From an uncultured Collinsella sp. (GTDB lineage Bacteria > Actinomycetota > Coriobacteriia > Coriobacteriales > Coriobacteriaceae): a DNA stretch of 28,138 nucleotides. The position numbers were made by a program, and so were the translations under genes. A model generated the notes under the pieces. The model was given only the letters and a program-made list of their open reading frames with translations. It was not told where the DNA came from and did not search any database. How positions within the stretch are numbered: position 1 is the stretch's first letter; each line of letters begins with the position of its first letter. The stretch is from NCBI GenBank assembly GCA_900556605.1, contig USPC01000013.1:1-28138 (forward strand). Reading direction: 5' to 3'. Positions 1 through 9,660 of this stretch are shown one piece after another.

Positions 1-162
1 TCCGCACATGTGCGGATGAATGTGGGAGGTGTTCGGATAAAGTCGATAATCAAGGTTTGCGTTAGTTAGACGGGATATCGTCGGTCGCCCTCGCGCTGAT
101 GCGGTAGGTGCGGTACAGTTAACGGGTTACAGGCAGTGTTTACGCAAGGAGTACACGAGCAC

Positions 163-1581
163 ATGGCTGATTCCCAGACTGCAACCTCCGCGCCCGAGTT
201 TAAGAGCGCCCACTTTATCGGTATCGGCGGCGCCGGCATGAGTGGCATCGCCCTCGTTCTTCACGAGCGCGGTTATGCCGTTACCGGCTCCGACCTTAAG
301 ACGTCACGTTATATTCGCCAGCTTACCCGCGCTGGTGTGAAGGTGCATGTGGGCCATGAGGCCGCCACGATCGACGAGGTCAAGCCCGACGTGGTTGTTG
401 TCTCCACCGCTATTCCGGAGTCCAACCCCGAACTCGTGTGCGCTCGCGAGCTTGGTATTCCCGTGTGGCCCCGTGCCAAGATGCTCTCTGCTTTGGGCCA
501 CGGCTACACCACCGTCGCTGTTGCCGGCACGCATGGCAAGACCACCACGTCTTCGATGTGCGCCACCATGCTCGACCGCATGGGCCTGGATCCGAGCTTC
601 TTGATCGGCGGCATCGTCGAGGGCTATGACACGAACGGCAAGAACGGCTCGGGCGACTACTTTGTCGCCGAGGCCGACGAGTCCGACAGCTCCTTCCTGT
701 TCCTGAACCCCAACGTGGTCATTGTGACCAACGTCGAGGCCGACCACCTCGATCACTACTCGGGTATCGAGGAGATCGAGGCAACTTTCGCCAAATTCAT
801 GAGCCTGGTGGGCGAGGACGGCACCGTCATCGTCTGCGGTGAGGACCCGCATCTGGTCGAGCTCGCCAAGTCGACGGGCCGTCACGTGCTTTCCTACGGC
901 TTTGCCGAGAGCAACGACATCGTCTGCATGCACCCGGATGTCAAGGGCATCCAGAGTGACTTTATCGTTCGCTTTGAGGATGGCACTGAGCATGCCGTGG
1001 AGATCAAGGGCAATCCCGGTCGCCACAACATGCTCAACGCCACGGCGGTGCTCACCGTCGCCCATGTCCTGGGCCTTGACATCGACGCCGCCGCCAAGGC
1101 GCTCTCGAGCTTTGAGGGCGTCCGCCGTCGCTTTACCCACGTGGGCGATATCGATGGCATCACCGTGGTCGATGATTACGGCCATCACCCCACCGAGATC
1201 AAGGCGACGCTTGCTGCCGCTTCGTCGCTGGGCTACAAGCATGTCGACGTCGTGTTCCAGCCGCACCGTTATTCGCGTCTGCAGGCCCTGTGCGATGACT
1301 TTGCCGATGCATTTGCCAATGCCGATAAACTGCTGCTGATTGATGTGTTCTCGGCTGGCGAGATGCCCATTCCGGGTGTTACCTCTAAGATGCTCGCCGA
1401 TACCGTGCGCGCCAAGCATCCTGGCAAGGAGGTCGCGTACTGCTCCAGCCGTCTTGAGCTCAATCAGGAGCTCGAGCAGATGGTGGGCGAGGGCGACTTG
1501 CTGCTCACTATGGGTGCCGGTGACGTTACGACCGTCGGCCCCGAGTTTATCGAGTATTTGACTGCCAAGAAAGACGCTTAA
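163..1581 (+). CDS. murC: UDP-N-acetylmuramate--L-alanine ligase MurC
   Basis: Cytoplasmic ATP-dependent ligase that adds L-alanine to UDP-MurNAc, the first peptide-stem step of peptidoglycan synthesis. Seen (472 aa): the N-terminal Rossmann motif GIGGAGMS (residues 20-27), the Mur-ligase P-loop GTHGKTTT (122-129), EADESDSSF near 170, an RHNMLNA substrate and ATP motif near 287, DDYGHHPTE (337-345) and FQPHRYSR (365-372), all in the order expected of MurC. The length is normal for the family. I chose ATG 163 because AAGGAG at 146-151 lies 11 nt upstream; a GTG at 136 is in frame but has no SD and would add nine unconserved residues. murB follows after 5 nt. In related clusters murG lies upstream, outside this window. 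Confidence 0.97.
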   Translation: MADSQTATSAPEFKSAHFIGIGGAGMSGIALVLHERGYAVTGSDLKTSRYIRQLTRAGVKVHVGHEAATIDEVKPDVVVVSTAIPESNPELVCARELGIPVWPRAKMLSALGHGYTTVAVAGTHGKTTTSSMCATMLDRMGLDPSFLIGGIVEGYDTNGKNGSGDYFVAEADESDSSFLFLNPNVVIVTNVEADHLDHYSGIEEIEATFAKFMSLVGEDGTVIVCGEDPHLVELAKSTGRHVLSYGFAESNDIVCMHPDVKGIQSDFIVRFEDGTEHAVEIKGNPGRHNMLNATAVLTVAHVLGLDIDAAAKALSSFEGVRRRFTHVGDIDGITVVDDYGHHPTEIKATLAAASSLGYKHVDVVFQPHRYSRLQALCDDFADAFANADKLLLIDVFSAGEMPIPGVTSKMLADTVRAKHPGKEVAYCSSRLELNQELEQMVGEGDLLLTMGAGDVTTVGPEFIEYLTAKKDA

Positions 1582-1586
1582 GTCTA

Positions 1587-2498
1587 ATGGGTCTGTTTAA
1601 CGCCGTCATGGCGCTCTCGGGCATGATCGACACGGATGTGATCGAGGACGAGCGCCTTGCGCGTCATACGAGCTATCGTATCGGCGGCAAGGCTGACCTC
1701 TTTGTGACGTGCCATAGCTATCATGCCCTCCGCCGCGCCGTGGCGGTGCTCGATCGCGAGCAGGTGCCGTGGGTCATCATCGGCAAGGGCTCCAATCTGC
1801 TGGTTGCCGATGGCGGTTATCGCGGTGCCGTCATTTCGCTCGGACGTGAGTTTCAGCGCACGGTTGTTGCCGATGACGGTTGTACGCTGACGGTCGGTGC
1901 GGGCGTGATGTTTGCGCGCCTGGTCAACGATGCCCTGTCGCGTAGCCTCTCGGGCCTTGAGTTTGCCGTTGGCATCCCTGGGTCGGTCGGCGGTGCGATA
2001 TCTATGAATGCCGGCACACGGACCGAATGGATTGGCTCGCTGGTTGAGGATGTCGTAACGTTTGACCCGGCATCCGGTATCAAGCATTATGCGGGGTCCG
2101 AGATCACTTGGGGCTACCGCGAATGTAGCCTTCCCCGCAATGAGATCATCCTCGAGTGCGTGCTCAAACTTAAACCGGCACCCAAGGCCGACATTCGCGA
2201 GCGCATGGAGCGGTACCTGACGAGGCGCAAGCGTACGCAGCCCATGGGTCGCGCATCCTGCGGGTCGGTCTTTCGCAACCCGCCCGATGCGAGTGTGGGC
2301 AAGCTTATCGAGGATTGTGGATTAAAGGGTTTTTCGATTGGCGGCGCGGAAGTTTCGCCCGTTCACGCTAATTTTATCGTTAATAACGGAACTGCCTCGG
2401 CCGATGACGTTGCCGCGGTTATCAGACATGTGCACGGAAAGGTGAGGGAGGCGTATGGCATCGAGCTCAGACCGGAAGTTAAATTCCTCGGCTTCTAG
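1587..2498 (+). CDS. murB: UDP-N-acetylenolpyruvoylglucosamine reductase MurB
   Basis: FAD- and NADPH-dependent enzyme that reduces the enolpyruvyl group of UDP-GlcNAc-enolpyruvate to give UDP-MurNAc, the substrate of the MurC encoded just upstream. Seen (303 aa): TSYRIGGKADL (28-38), the FAD-binding GSNLLV (68-73), GIPGSVGGAISMNAG (129-143), SCGSVFRNP (224-232) with the expected proton-donor serine at 227, and the C-terminal RPEVKFLG carrying the conserved Glu 297. Start ATG 1587 is 5 nt after the murC stop. Its SD is weak, so translation may be coupled to murC; ATGs at 1608 and 1623 are alternatives without better SDs. The 3' end overlaps ftsQ by 44 bp. Confidence 0.96.
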   Translation: MGLFNAVMALSGMIDTDVIEDERLARHTSYRIGGKADLFVTCHSYHALRRAVAVLDREQVPWVIIGKGSNLLVADGGYRGAVISLGREFQRTVVADDGCTLTVGAGVMFARLVNDALSRSLSGLEFAVGIPGSVGGAISMNAGTRTEWIGSLVEDVVTFDPASGIKHYAGSEITWGYRECSLPRNEIILECVLKLKPAPKADIRERMERYLTRRKRTQPMGRASCGSVFRNPPDASVGKLIEDCGLKGFSIGGAEVSPVHANFIVNNGTASADDVAAVIRHVHGKVREAYGIELRPEVKFLGF

Positions 2499-3711
2499 AG
2501 CATCGAAACCCACCTTCCGCCGCGCCGGAGGGCGTTCCGGCGCGCCTGCCAAACCTCAACGCAATACCGTCGCGCACTCTAAGTCTGTCGGGCATGCTCG
2601 ACAGACCAGTTGTCCGGTTGTCGGCTCGCAGCTCGGCAATCGTCCGGCCGCAAAAAAGTCCTCGCGTCCCTCGCTGACGTCAAAGCCTGTTATGGGCGCC
2701 AAGCCTGCCCGTCCCATGGCAACTCCTAAGCCCTCGACGGGAACTAAGGCGGCGCGTCCGGGTCGCACGCTTGGCGCATCGAAACCGCGCTCGCTGACAT
2801 CGGTGCCGGCTACCGCCAAGAAGCCTTCGGGTAAAAAAGGCGTCAACCCGTTGTCTTCACTTGGGGCGATGGCAAATAAAACGTCAGACGCCGCTTCTCT
2901 CGTTACAGGCAAAGGCAAAATCGTGGGCGGCGTTCTGGCCGTCTTGGCCGTGCTCGTCGTCGTTGCCGTCGTGGTGATCAACTCTGGATTGTTTACCGCC
3001 ACTGATATTCAGATTCAAGGCAGCGAGCATGTGACGAAGCACGATGCTATCCAGCTGATCGATTTGCCCGAGGGAACGTCGCTTTTTAACGTCGATCCCG
3101 ACCAGATTACCGAGGACCTCAAGCAGAACCCGTGGGTCTCGGGCGTGGATGTCCAGCGTCAGTTCCCGCATACGCTCATCATTACGCCTATGGAGCGCAA
3201 GGTCATCGCAATTGCCTATATCAGCTCCGATGACCTTGCCTGGGCCATCGGGGATGATGACACCTGGATCGCCCCGCTGTCGACGTCGGTCGAAGTGGAT
3301 GACCAGGGCAACGTCATCACGACGGGGCAGGGCTCAAATACCCTGACCGGCATTGATGCCGCGCTGGCGCTCGCTAAGCACTATGGCGCGGTGTTGTTGA
3401 CTGATGTCTCGGCGGATGTCGCTCCGGTTTCCGGCCAGGCGGTGAGCTCCAAGGCCGTTAAGGCTGGCTTGGATTATGTGCGTGGTTTTTCGAGCGAGTT
3501 CTTGGGACAAGTCAAGGATATTTCCACGCCTTCGGTCGAAGCCATCTCGGCAAACCTCAATAACGGCATTGAGGTGTCGCTGGGCGATTCGAACGATATC
3601 GTCAAGAAGGAGCGCGTAGTCACCAAGCTGCTTTCGCAGGTAGAGGGCGTAACGTATATCAATGTGCGCTCTCCGGGTAACTATACATTTAGGAACGCTC
3701 CGACCTCGTAG
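2455..3711 (+). CDS. ftsQ: Cell division protein FtsQ/DivIB with long basic N-terminal tail
   Basis: Bitopic divisome protein that connects FtsL/FtsB to septal wall synthesis. Seen (418 aa): a cytoplasmic N-terminal region of about 155 residues rich in Ser, Pro, Lys, Arg and Ala; one membrane segment at about 156-176 (GGVLAVLAVLVVVAVVVI); then a POTRA domain at about 181-250 that includes the hallmark 'NPWVSGVDVQRQFPHTL' region, and an extracytoplasmic FtsQ domain. The start is ATG 2455, behind GAGGGAGG, inside the last 44 bp of murB in another frame, which suggests translational coupling. The cytoplasmic tail is much longer than in E. coli FtsQ. The family call is secure from the POTRA-type region and the gene position. 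Confidence 0.9.
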   Translation: MASSSDRKLNSSASRASKPTFRRAGGRSGAPAKPQRNTVAHSKSVGHARQTSCPVVGSQLGNRPAAKKSSRPSLTSKPVMGAKPARPMATPKPSTGTKAARPGRTLGASKPRSLTSVPATAKKPSGKKGVNPLSSLGAMANKTSDAASLVTGKGKIVGGVLAVLAVLVVVAVVVINSGLFTATDIQIQGSEHVTKHDAIQLIDLPEGTSLFNVDPDQITEDLKQNPWVSGVDVQRQFPHTLIITPMERKVIAIAYISSDDLAWAIGDDDTWIAPLSTSVEVDDQGNVITTGQGSNTLTGIDAALALAKHYGAVLLTDVSADVAPVSGQAVSSKAVKAGLDYVRGFSSEFLGQVKDISTPSVEAISANLNNGIEVSLGDSNDIVKKERVVTKLLSQVEGVTYINVRSPGNYTFRNAPTS

Positions 3712-3828
3712 CGCTGGTTGATGCTTTGTTGAGGGGCCATACCACGCCGTTTATCTGGTTTGTTTGGTTTTCACGGTCAATTATTTGACTGATACGTTCA
3801 TAATGTGCAAACATAATACGGTTTACCT

Positions 3829-3857
3829 TTGCATTTACTTTCAACCTGAAGGTTAAT
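3829..3857 (+). promoter_or_regulatory. Candidate ftsZ promoter in the ftsQ-ftsZ gap
   Basis: The 199-bp gap between ftsQ and ftsZ is markedly AT-richer than its neighbours. TTGCAT (3829-3834) and GTTAAT (3852-3857) are separated by 17 bp, which would start RNA about 45 nt before the ftsZ ATG. Other -10-like words occur at 3799-3804 and 3812-3817 (both CATAAT), so the exact promoter is uncertain. The match to the sigma-70 consensus is only moderate. Confidence 0.35.
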
Positions 3858-3910
3858 GTGCGCAGGGGTCGACCCATGCTATGGCTATAACCTTTGTTCG
3901 GAGGACCGAC

Positions 3911-5065
3911 ATGCACGAGACAGAGATCAACAACTACCTTGCCGTCATTAAGGTGGTCGGCGTCGGCGGCGGCGGTACCAACGCGGTCAATCGAATGATC
4001 GAAGAGGGCATCCGCGGCGTCGAGTTTGTTGCCATCAACACCGATGCTCAGGCACTCGCGATCTCTGATGCCGATATCAAGGTGCACATCGGCACCGACC
4101 TTACCCGCGGCCTGGGCGCCGGCGCCAACCCCGAGGTTGGCCGCAAGGCTGCCGATGAGTCCCGCGACGACATTGCCGAGGCGCTCGCTGGCGCCGACAT
4201 GGTGTTCATCACCTGCGGCGAGGGCGGTGGCACCGGTACCGGCGCCGCTCCCATCGTTGCCGATATCGCGATGAACGAGGTCGGTGCGCTGACCGTCGCC
4301 GTCGTGACCAAGCCCTTCACCTTCGAGGGCCGCAAGCGCAAGAAGAGCGCCGAGGAGGGTATTAAGACCCTCTCCGATTGCGTCGACACCATGATCGTCA
4401 TCCCTAACGATAAGCTGCTTGACATCGCCGAGAAGAAGACCACCATGCTCGAGGCCTTCGCGATTGCCGATGGCGTCCTTTCCCAGGGCACCCAGGGCAT
4501 CACCGACCTTATCACCGTCCCCGGTATCATCAACTTGGACTTCGCCGATGTTAAGACCATCATGAAGCAGGCCGGTACCGCCATGATGGGTATCGGTACC
4601 TCTTCTGGGGATACCCGTGCCGTCGACGCTGCCCAGCAGGCCATCTCCAGCCCGCTGCTCGAGAGCTCCATCGATGGTGCCACGCGCGTGCTGCTCTCCA
4701 TCGCCGGTTCCAAGGACCTGGGCATCCAGGAGATCAGCGACGCCGCCGACGTTGTCGCCAACGCCGTCGACCCCGAGGCCAACATCATCTTCGGTACCGT
4801 TGTTGACGAGTCCCTGGGCGATCAGGTGCGCATCACCGTCATCGCTACGGGCTTCTCCGACTCCAACGTCAACCGTCAGGACGAGCTCTTTGCTGCTCAG
4901 CAGTCTCAGAGCAAGGCCGCTGCCTCCGCTGAGCCGCAACGCACCGCTCCGGCCACCAGTCCGGCTCAGGCCGCTCCGACCCGCAACGTTGGTGGCACCG
5001 AGCTTCCTAACTTCGGCAACGATCAGTTCGAGCTTCCCGACTTCCTGAAGCGCGGTAGCTTCTAG
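3911..5065 (+). CDS. ftsZ: Cell division GTPase FtsZ
   Basis: Tubulin homologue that polymerises at mid-cell into the Z-ring. Seen (384 aa): an N-terminal nucleotide-binding [11 protein letters not shown] (19-29), the tubulin signature GGGTGTG (105-111), the T7-loop region [11 protein letters not shown], and a variable linker rich in Ala, Pro and Gln. The conserved C-terminal tail LPDFLKR is followed by GSF and binds partners such as SepF. ATG 3911 is preferred because CGGAGGA ends 6 nt before it; an in-frame ATG at 3881 has no SD. No ftsA is present in the window, which fits actinobacteria, where SepF (encoded at 11436) tethers FtsZ to the membrane. A terminator follows 22 bp after the stop codon. 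Confidence 0.98.
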   Translation: MHETEINNYLAVIKVVGVGGGGTNAVNRMIEEGIRGVEFVAINTDAQALAISDADIKVHIGTDLTRGLGAGANPEVGRKAADESRDDIAEALAGADMVFITCGEGGGTGTGAAPIVADIAMNEVGALTVAVVTKPFTFEGRKRKKSAEEGIKTLSDCVDTMIVIPNDKLLDIAEKKTTMLEAFAIADGVLSQGTQGITDLITVPGIINLDFADVKTIMKQAGTAMMGIGTSSGDTRAVDAAQQAISSPLLESSIDGATRVLLSIAGSKDLGIQEISDAADVVANAVDPEANIIFGTVVDESLGDQVRITVIATGFSDSNVNRQDELFAAQQSQSKAAASAEPQRTAPATSPAQAAPTRNVGGTELPNFGNDQFELPDFLKRGSF

Positions 5066-5087
5066 TTCGTTTTTCTCAACGACTTGC

Positions 5088-5121
5088 AAGGGGTGCGTCC
5101 GATTGGGCGCGCCCCTTTTTT
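5088..5121 (+). terminator. Intrinsic terminator after ftsZ
   Basis: A 10-bp stem (5088-5097 with 5108-5117, one G-U pair) built on AAGGGGTGCG and CGCGCCCCTT, with a 10-nt loop, runs into a six-T tract at 5116-5121. This is a strong Rho-independent terminator that separates ftsZ from pgeF. Confidence 0.9.
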
Positions 5122-5281
5122 GTTGTGTTTCGCCTTTGTAAACGAAAGCCTCCAATCTCCTTACGTTCCCTTTACGTTTGCTCCTTACCGCTGCGGGTAT
5201 CCTTTTTGATGAAGTATGCAGCCGTATGGCACGGACTGCTGCGGCGTCGCCGCAATACTTGTGTTATTAGGAGGCTTTAGT

Positions 5282-6082
5282 ATGGCAGCACGTGCGGACA
5301 ACGTTTCGCGTGTCGACCATGATGGAGTTACGTTGGTGGAGGGCGCGACATCCGATGTTCGCTTTGCCTTCACCGAGCGCGCCGGTGGTGTTTCCGAAGA
5401 TGCGTACTCCTCACTCAACTTGGGCTCGCATGTTGGCGATGACCCCTTTGCTGTTCAAGAAAATCGTCGTCGCGCGCTCGAGGCTATGGGTGCCGCCGAG
5501 TGCGAGCACAACCTGCTCGTTCCCAATCAGGTCCATGGTGATCATATCGTTGCGGTGACCTCGAACGGCGCCGATGACCTTGAGGACGTCCGCGAGCAGA
5601 TTGCCGAGGGCTGCGATGCCATCGTCTGTACGGCGCATAACGTACCCGTGCTACTTTGCTTTGCCGACTGCGTTCCCGTGGTGCTGGTGGCCCCTGGCGG
5701 ATTTGCCGTGGTGCACTCCGGCTGGAAGGGCACGATTGCACGTATTTCCGCCAAGGCGTGCCAGGCGCTTTGCGATGCTGCCGGCTGCGATGCAAGTGAC
5801 ATCTCGGCCTATATCGGCCCCCATATCTTGGGTGACGAATATGAGGTATCCCAGGAACTCATGGATCGCTTTGCCGCCGAGTTCTCGTGCATCGATGCGA
5901 GCACCTCTCGCATGCTCAATCTTTCCGCTGCCATTTGCGAGGCGCTGGTAGATGTCGGTGTCGACGCGGATAATATCGTGGATACCCAGCTTTCGACCGT
6001 GCGTCAGAACGACCGCTTTTATTCCTACCGTAACGAGAACGGCACCTGTGGGCGCCATGCTGCGATCGGCGTGATGCTATGA
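5282..6082 (+). CDS. pgeF: Peptidoglycan editing factor PgeF (YfiH/YlmD family)
   Basis: Member of the multicopper-oxidase-like DUF152 family, known in E. coli as a cytoplasmic amidase that removes wrongly incorporated residues (L-Ser for L-Ala) from UDP-MurNAc. It is therefore a quality control on the MurC reaction. Seen (266 aa): the metal-site residues His 85 (NQVHGD), Cys 130 (FADCVPV) and His 145 (VHSGWKG). The start ATG 5282 has GGAGG (5270-5274) 7 nt upstream; an in-frame ATG at 5216 has no SD. It occupies the ylmD position after ftsZ. Its stop overlaps the pstS start (ATGA at 6079-6082), so phosphate-transport genes appear to be co-transcribed and translationally coupled with it. Confidence 0.93.
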   Translation: MAARADNVSRVDHDGVTLVEGATSDVRFAFTERAGGVSEDAYSSLNLGSHVGDDPFAVQENRRRALEAMGAAECEHNLLVPNQVHGDHIVAVTSNGADDLEDVREQIAEGCDAIVCTAHNVPVLLCFADCVPVVLVAPGGFAVVHSGWKGTIARISAKACQALCDAAGCDASDISAYIGPHILGDEYEVSQELMDRFAAEFSCIDASTSRMLNLSAAICEALVDVGVDADNIVDTQLSTVRQNDRFYSYRNENGTCGRHAAIGVML

Positions 6083-6915
6083 GAAAGATCGTATCGGTCC
6101 TGAGCGTCGCTGTGCTTACGCTTACGCTGTGCGCCTGTTCTTCGGGATCTTCTACCTCTTCCATTACCGTCGCTGGCTCCACGACTTGCCTTCCTATCGC
6201 CGAGATTGCGGCCGAGGGTTTTAAGGAGGAGACCGGCATCGACGTGCTCGTTTCCGGTTTGGGTTCTTCCGCTGGCATCGAGGCCGTCAGCGCCGGCACG
6301 GCCGAGATCGCCAGCTCCTCCCGTGGACTCAATGCCGACGAACAGGATCTGGGCCTGACTCCCATCGTCATTGCCCACGACGGTATTGCGGTCATCGTGA
6401 ACGACGACAACCCCGTCGATAACCTCTCGACCGAGCAGCTCCGCGATATCTACGCCGGCAAGATTACCAATTGGAAAGAGGTCGGTGGCGAGGACCTGAG
6501 GATTCAGGTTATCAACCGAGATGAGGCGTCCGGCACGCGTGAGGCCTTTCGTACCATCGTGATGGACGGCACCCCGTTCGATCGCCGCTCGGCCGTTCTT
6601 TCGGGCACGGGCCAGGTGCGCGACGTGGTATCTCGTTCGCGCGGTGCCATTGGCTACATTTCGCTGGGCTTCGTCGATAGCCTCAACGCCAAGACCTCGG
6701 TCAAGGCCGTCTCGGTCAATCATGTTGAGGCGTCCGAGAAGACGGTCGCGAGCGGCGGCTATCCCATCTCGCGCGACCTTTACTTCTTTGTGAAGGGTGC
6801 GCCTTCGCAGCAGGCGCAGGATTACATCGACTACGTGACGTCCGAAAAGATGGACAAGCAGATTCGCGAGGCGGGCTTTATCCCCGTCACCAACGACGAG
6901 AAGGGGAGTGAGTAG
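6079..6915 (+). CDS. pstS: Phosphate ABC transporter substrate-binding lipoprotein PstS
   Basis: Extracytoplasmic receptor that binds inorganic phosphate and hands it to PstCA. Seen (278 aa): a lipoprotein signal peptide (MRKIVSVLSVAVLTLTL) with a lipobox LCAC placing the lipidated Cys at residue 20, a short Ser-rich linker, then a PBP-like domain starting VAGSTTCLP. Expected phosphate-contact loops are visible: GST near the N-terminus, a GSSAGI segment, SSSRGL, and NRDEASGTREAF. The start ATG overlaps the pgeF stop by 4 bp and has no separate SD, so it depends on coupling. pstC begins 1 nt after its stop. At 278 aa it is at the compact end of the family. Confidence 0.95.
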   Translation: MRKIVSVLSVAVLTLTLCACSSGSSTSSITVAGSTTCLPIAEIAAEGFKEETGIDVLVSGLGSSAGIEAVSAGTAEIASSSRGLNADEQDLGLTPIVIAHDGIAVIVNDDNPVDNLSTEQLRDIYAGKITNWKEVGGEDLRIQVINRDEASGTREAFRTIVMDGTPFDRRSAVLSGTGQVRDVVSRSRGAIGYISLGFVDSLNAKTSVKAVSVNHVEASEKTVASGGYPISRDLYFFVKGAPSQQAQDYIDYVTSEKMDKQIREAGFIPVTNDEKGSE

Positions 6916-6916
6916 C

Positions 6917-7843
6917 ATGGAAGCACAGGAAAACTCCCAGACTGAGCAGAATGTTCAGACGCCCAAGAAGCGCGAGCTGGCGCTCGTATCGCGCAGTACC
7001 TATATCAAGGAGAAGGCGCTGCAGTGGATCTTCTTTGCCTGCGCGTTCTTGGCGGTCGTTACCGTCATCCTGATTTTTGTCTTTACCACGTACTCGGCGC
7101 TGCCCGTCTTTACCGACATCGGTCTGGCGGACTTCTTTAGCTTTACGTGGGCGCCCTCTGAGGGCCACTACGGCATCATGTCGCTGCTTGCCGGCTCAGG
7201 TCTGGTGACCGTCGGTGCGCTCGCCATGGGCGTGCCGCTAGGTGTGGGTACGGCCGTATACCTGGTCGAGATCGCCGGCAAGCGCGTGCGCAAGCTCATC
7301 AGCCCTGCCGTCGACCTGCTGGCCGGCATCCCTTCTATCATCTACGGCTTTTTCGGCATGATCATCATCCGCCCGTTTATCGCACAACTGACCGGCGGTC
7401 TTGGTTTTGGTGCGCTGACAGCGTGGTTCGTGCTTGCTATCATGATCGTCCCTACCATCACCACGCTCACCATCGATGCTCTCAATTCCATTCCCATGGG
7501 CATTCGCGAGGCATCGTATGCCATGGGTGCTACTAAGTGGCAGACCATCTATAAGGTCGTGCTACCTGCCGCCAAGCTGGGTATCGTGGATGCCATCGTG
7601 CTGGGTATGGGCCGTGCCATCGGCGAGACCATGGCCGTGCTCATGGTCGTGGGTAACGCCCCGGTTATTCCCGACAGCATTGCGAGCCCCATCTCGACGC
7701 TCACGAGCCAGATTGCGCTCGACATGAGCTATTCCTCGGGTCTGCACCGCTCGGCGCTGTTCGGCATGGGCGTGGTCCTGTTTATCATCTCCGCCACGCT
7801 GGTGGGCATCGTCCGTCTGATTTCCAAGAAGAAGAGGGGGTAG
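6917..7843 (+). CDS. pstC: Phosphate ABC transporter permease PstC
   Basis: Membrane subunit of the PstSCAB high-affinity phosphate importer. Seen (308 aa): a hydrophilic N-terminus of about 30 residues, a first hydrophobic helix (WIFFACAFLAVVTVILIFVF), then about five more helices forming a BPD-type permease domain. Its EAA-loop sequence is IREASYAMGATKWQTIYKVV, which contacts PstB. The first ORF codon is a GTG at 6908, but ATG 6917 sits 8 nt behind AAGGGGAG and is the better start. It lies between pstS (1-nt gap) and pstA (3-nt gap). Confidence 0.95.
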   Translation: MEAQENSQTEQNVQTPKKRELALVSRSTYIKEKALQWIFFACAFLAVVTVILIFVFTTYSALPVFTDIGLADFFSFTWAPSEGHYGIMSLLAGSGLVTVGALAMGVPLGVGTAVYLVEIAGKRVRKLISPAVDLLAGIPSIIYGFFGMIIIRPFIAQLTGGLGFGALTAWFVLAIMIVPTITTLTIDALNSIPMGIREASYAMGATKWQTIYKVVLPAAKLGIVDAIVLGMGRAIGETMAVLMVVGNAPVIPDSIASPISTLTSQIALDMSYSSGLHRSALFGMGVVLFIISATLVGIVRLISKKKRG

Positions 7844-7846
7844 GCT

Positions 7847-8752
7847 ATGTCCGATTCCGTTGACACGACGGTCGATACGACCTCGTCGCGCGAGCGCATC
7901 AAGCGTGCCCTTTCCCACGGCAAGAAGGGCCGCATCAACAAGGACCTGTCCAACAAGATCATGCTTGGCGTGTTTCGTGCCGCTGCCTACATCACCATGC
8001 TGGTGCTGGTCGCTATCATCGCCTACGTGGTCATTAACGGCCTGCCGCATATCTCGCTCGACTTTATCTTCGGTTGGCCCCAGGGCGTCAACGCCGAGGG
8101 CGGAATTTGGCCTACGATCGTCTCGACCGTCTACGTGACGGCGCTCGCCATGCTTATCTGCACGCCGATCGCTGTGCTGGCAGCCGTCTATCTGGCCGAG
8201 TACGCCAAGCAGGGCAAGGTCGTCGAGCTCATTCGCTACGCTGCTGACGCTTTGGCCTCGGTGCCCTCCATCGTTATGGGCCTGTTTGGCTACGCCTTGT
8301 TTGTCGAGGCCATGGGCCTGGGCCTTTCGATGGTCTCGGCCGCTCTGGCACTCGCGCTCTTGATGCTTCCCATCGTCATGCGCACCACCGAAGAGGCCAT
8401 TCGCGCCGTTCCGCGCTATATCCGTTGGGGCGCGTACGGCCTGGGCGCCACCAAGTGGCAGGTTGTCTCCAAGATCGTGCTTCCTTCTGCCTTTGGCCGT
8501 ATTGCCACGGGCATCGTCCTTGCCATCGGCCGTGCCATTGGCGAGACCGCGGTGGTGCTCTACACCATGGGCCAGGCCATCAATCTACCTATTTCGCCGC
8601 TCGATTCCGGCCGCCCCATGACGGTTCACCTGTACCTGCTTGCCAACGACGGCATCAACATGAACGCAGCCTACGGCACCGCGCTCTTGCTGATGGTGAT
8701 CATTCTGGCCTTCAACCTGTTTGCGCGCTTCCTGTCGCGCAAGCGTCGCTAG
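7847..8752 (+). CDS. pstA: Phosphate ABC transporter permease PstA
   Basis: Second membrane subunit of the Pst importer, partner of PstC. Seen (301 aa): a charged N-terminal region of about 40 residues, a first helix near AAYITMLVLVAIIAYVVI, a periplasmic segment containing FIFGWPQG, and a permease domain. Its EAA loop reads IRWGAYGLGATKWQVVSKIV and is followed by GRAIGETAVVL, typical of PstA. ATG 7847 is 3 nt after the pstC stop, with the purine-rich GAGGGGG at the end of pstC serving as SD. pstB follows 12 bp downstream. Confidence 0.95.
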   Translation: MSDSVDTTVDTTSSRERIKRALSHGKKGRINKDLSNKIMLGVFRAAAYITMLVLVAIIAYVVINGLPHISLDFIFGWPQGVNAEGGIWPTIVSTVYVTALAMLICTPIAVLAAVYLAEYAKQGKVVELIRYAADALASVPSIVMGLFGYALFVEAMGLGLSMVSAALALALLMLPIVMRTTEEAIRAVPRYIRWGAYGLGATKWQVVSKIVLPSAFGRIATGIVLAIGRAIGETAVVLYTMGQAINLPISPLDSGRPMTVHLYLLANDGINMNAAYGTALLLMVIILAFNLFARFLSRKRR

Positions 8753-8764
8753 TTAAGGAGTCCC

Positions 8765-9568
<804 letters not shown>

Positions 9569-9660
9569 TCGGTGCGACTAGTCCCAAGCTGATCGGACCT
9601 GGTCCGGTGTGTATTCACTGTGCGGGCGGCATGACCGCACCCAACTGATTGGAGTGAACC

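Noticed and set aside
1..135. Perfect 16-bp palindrome TCCGCACATGTGCGGA at the window edge and two short open frames ending at TAG 63-65 and 67-69
   Set aside because: Too close to the edge to tell whether this is the 3' end of an upstream gene, a terminator stem without a T-tract, or chance; no protein family is visible in either frame.
304..1419. Long minus-strand open frame (371 codons) opposite murC
   Set aside because: Antisense shadow of a GC-rich coding region; composition is His/Arg/Gly-rich with no domain, while murC is certain.
3689..5155. Long minus-strand open frame (488 codons) opposite ftsZ
   Set aside because: Antisense shadow; Gly/Asp/Val/Leu low-complexity translation without any family, and no SD.
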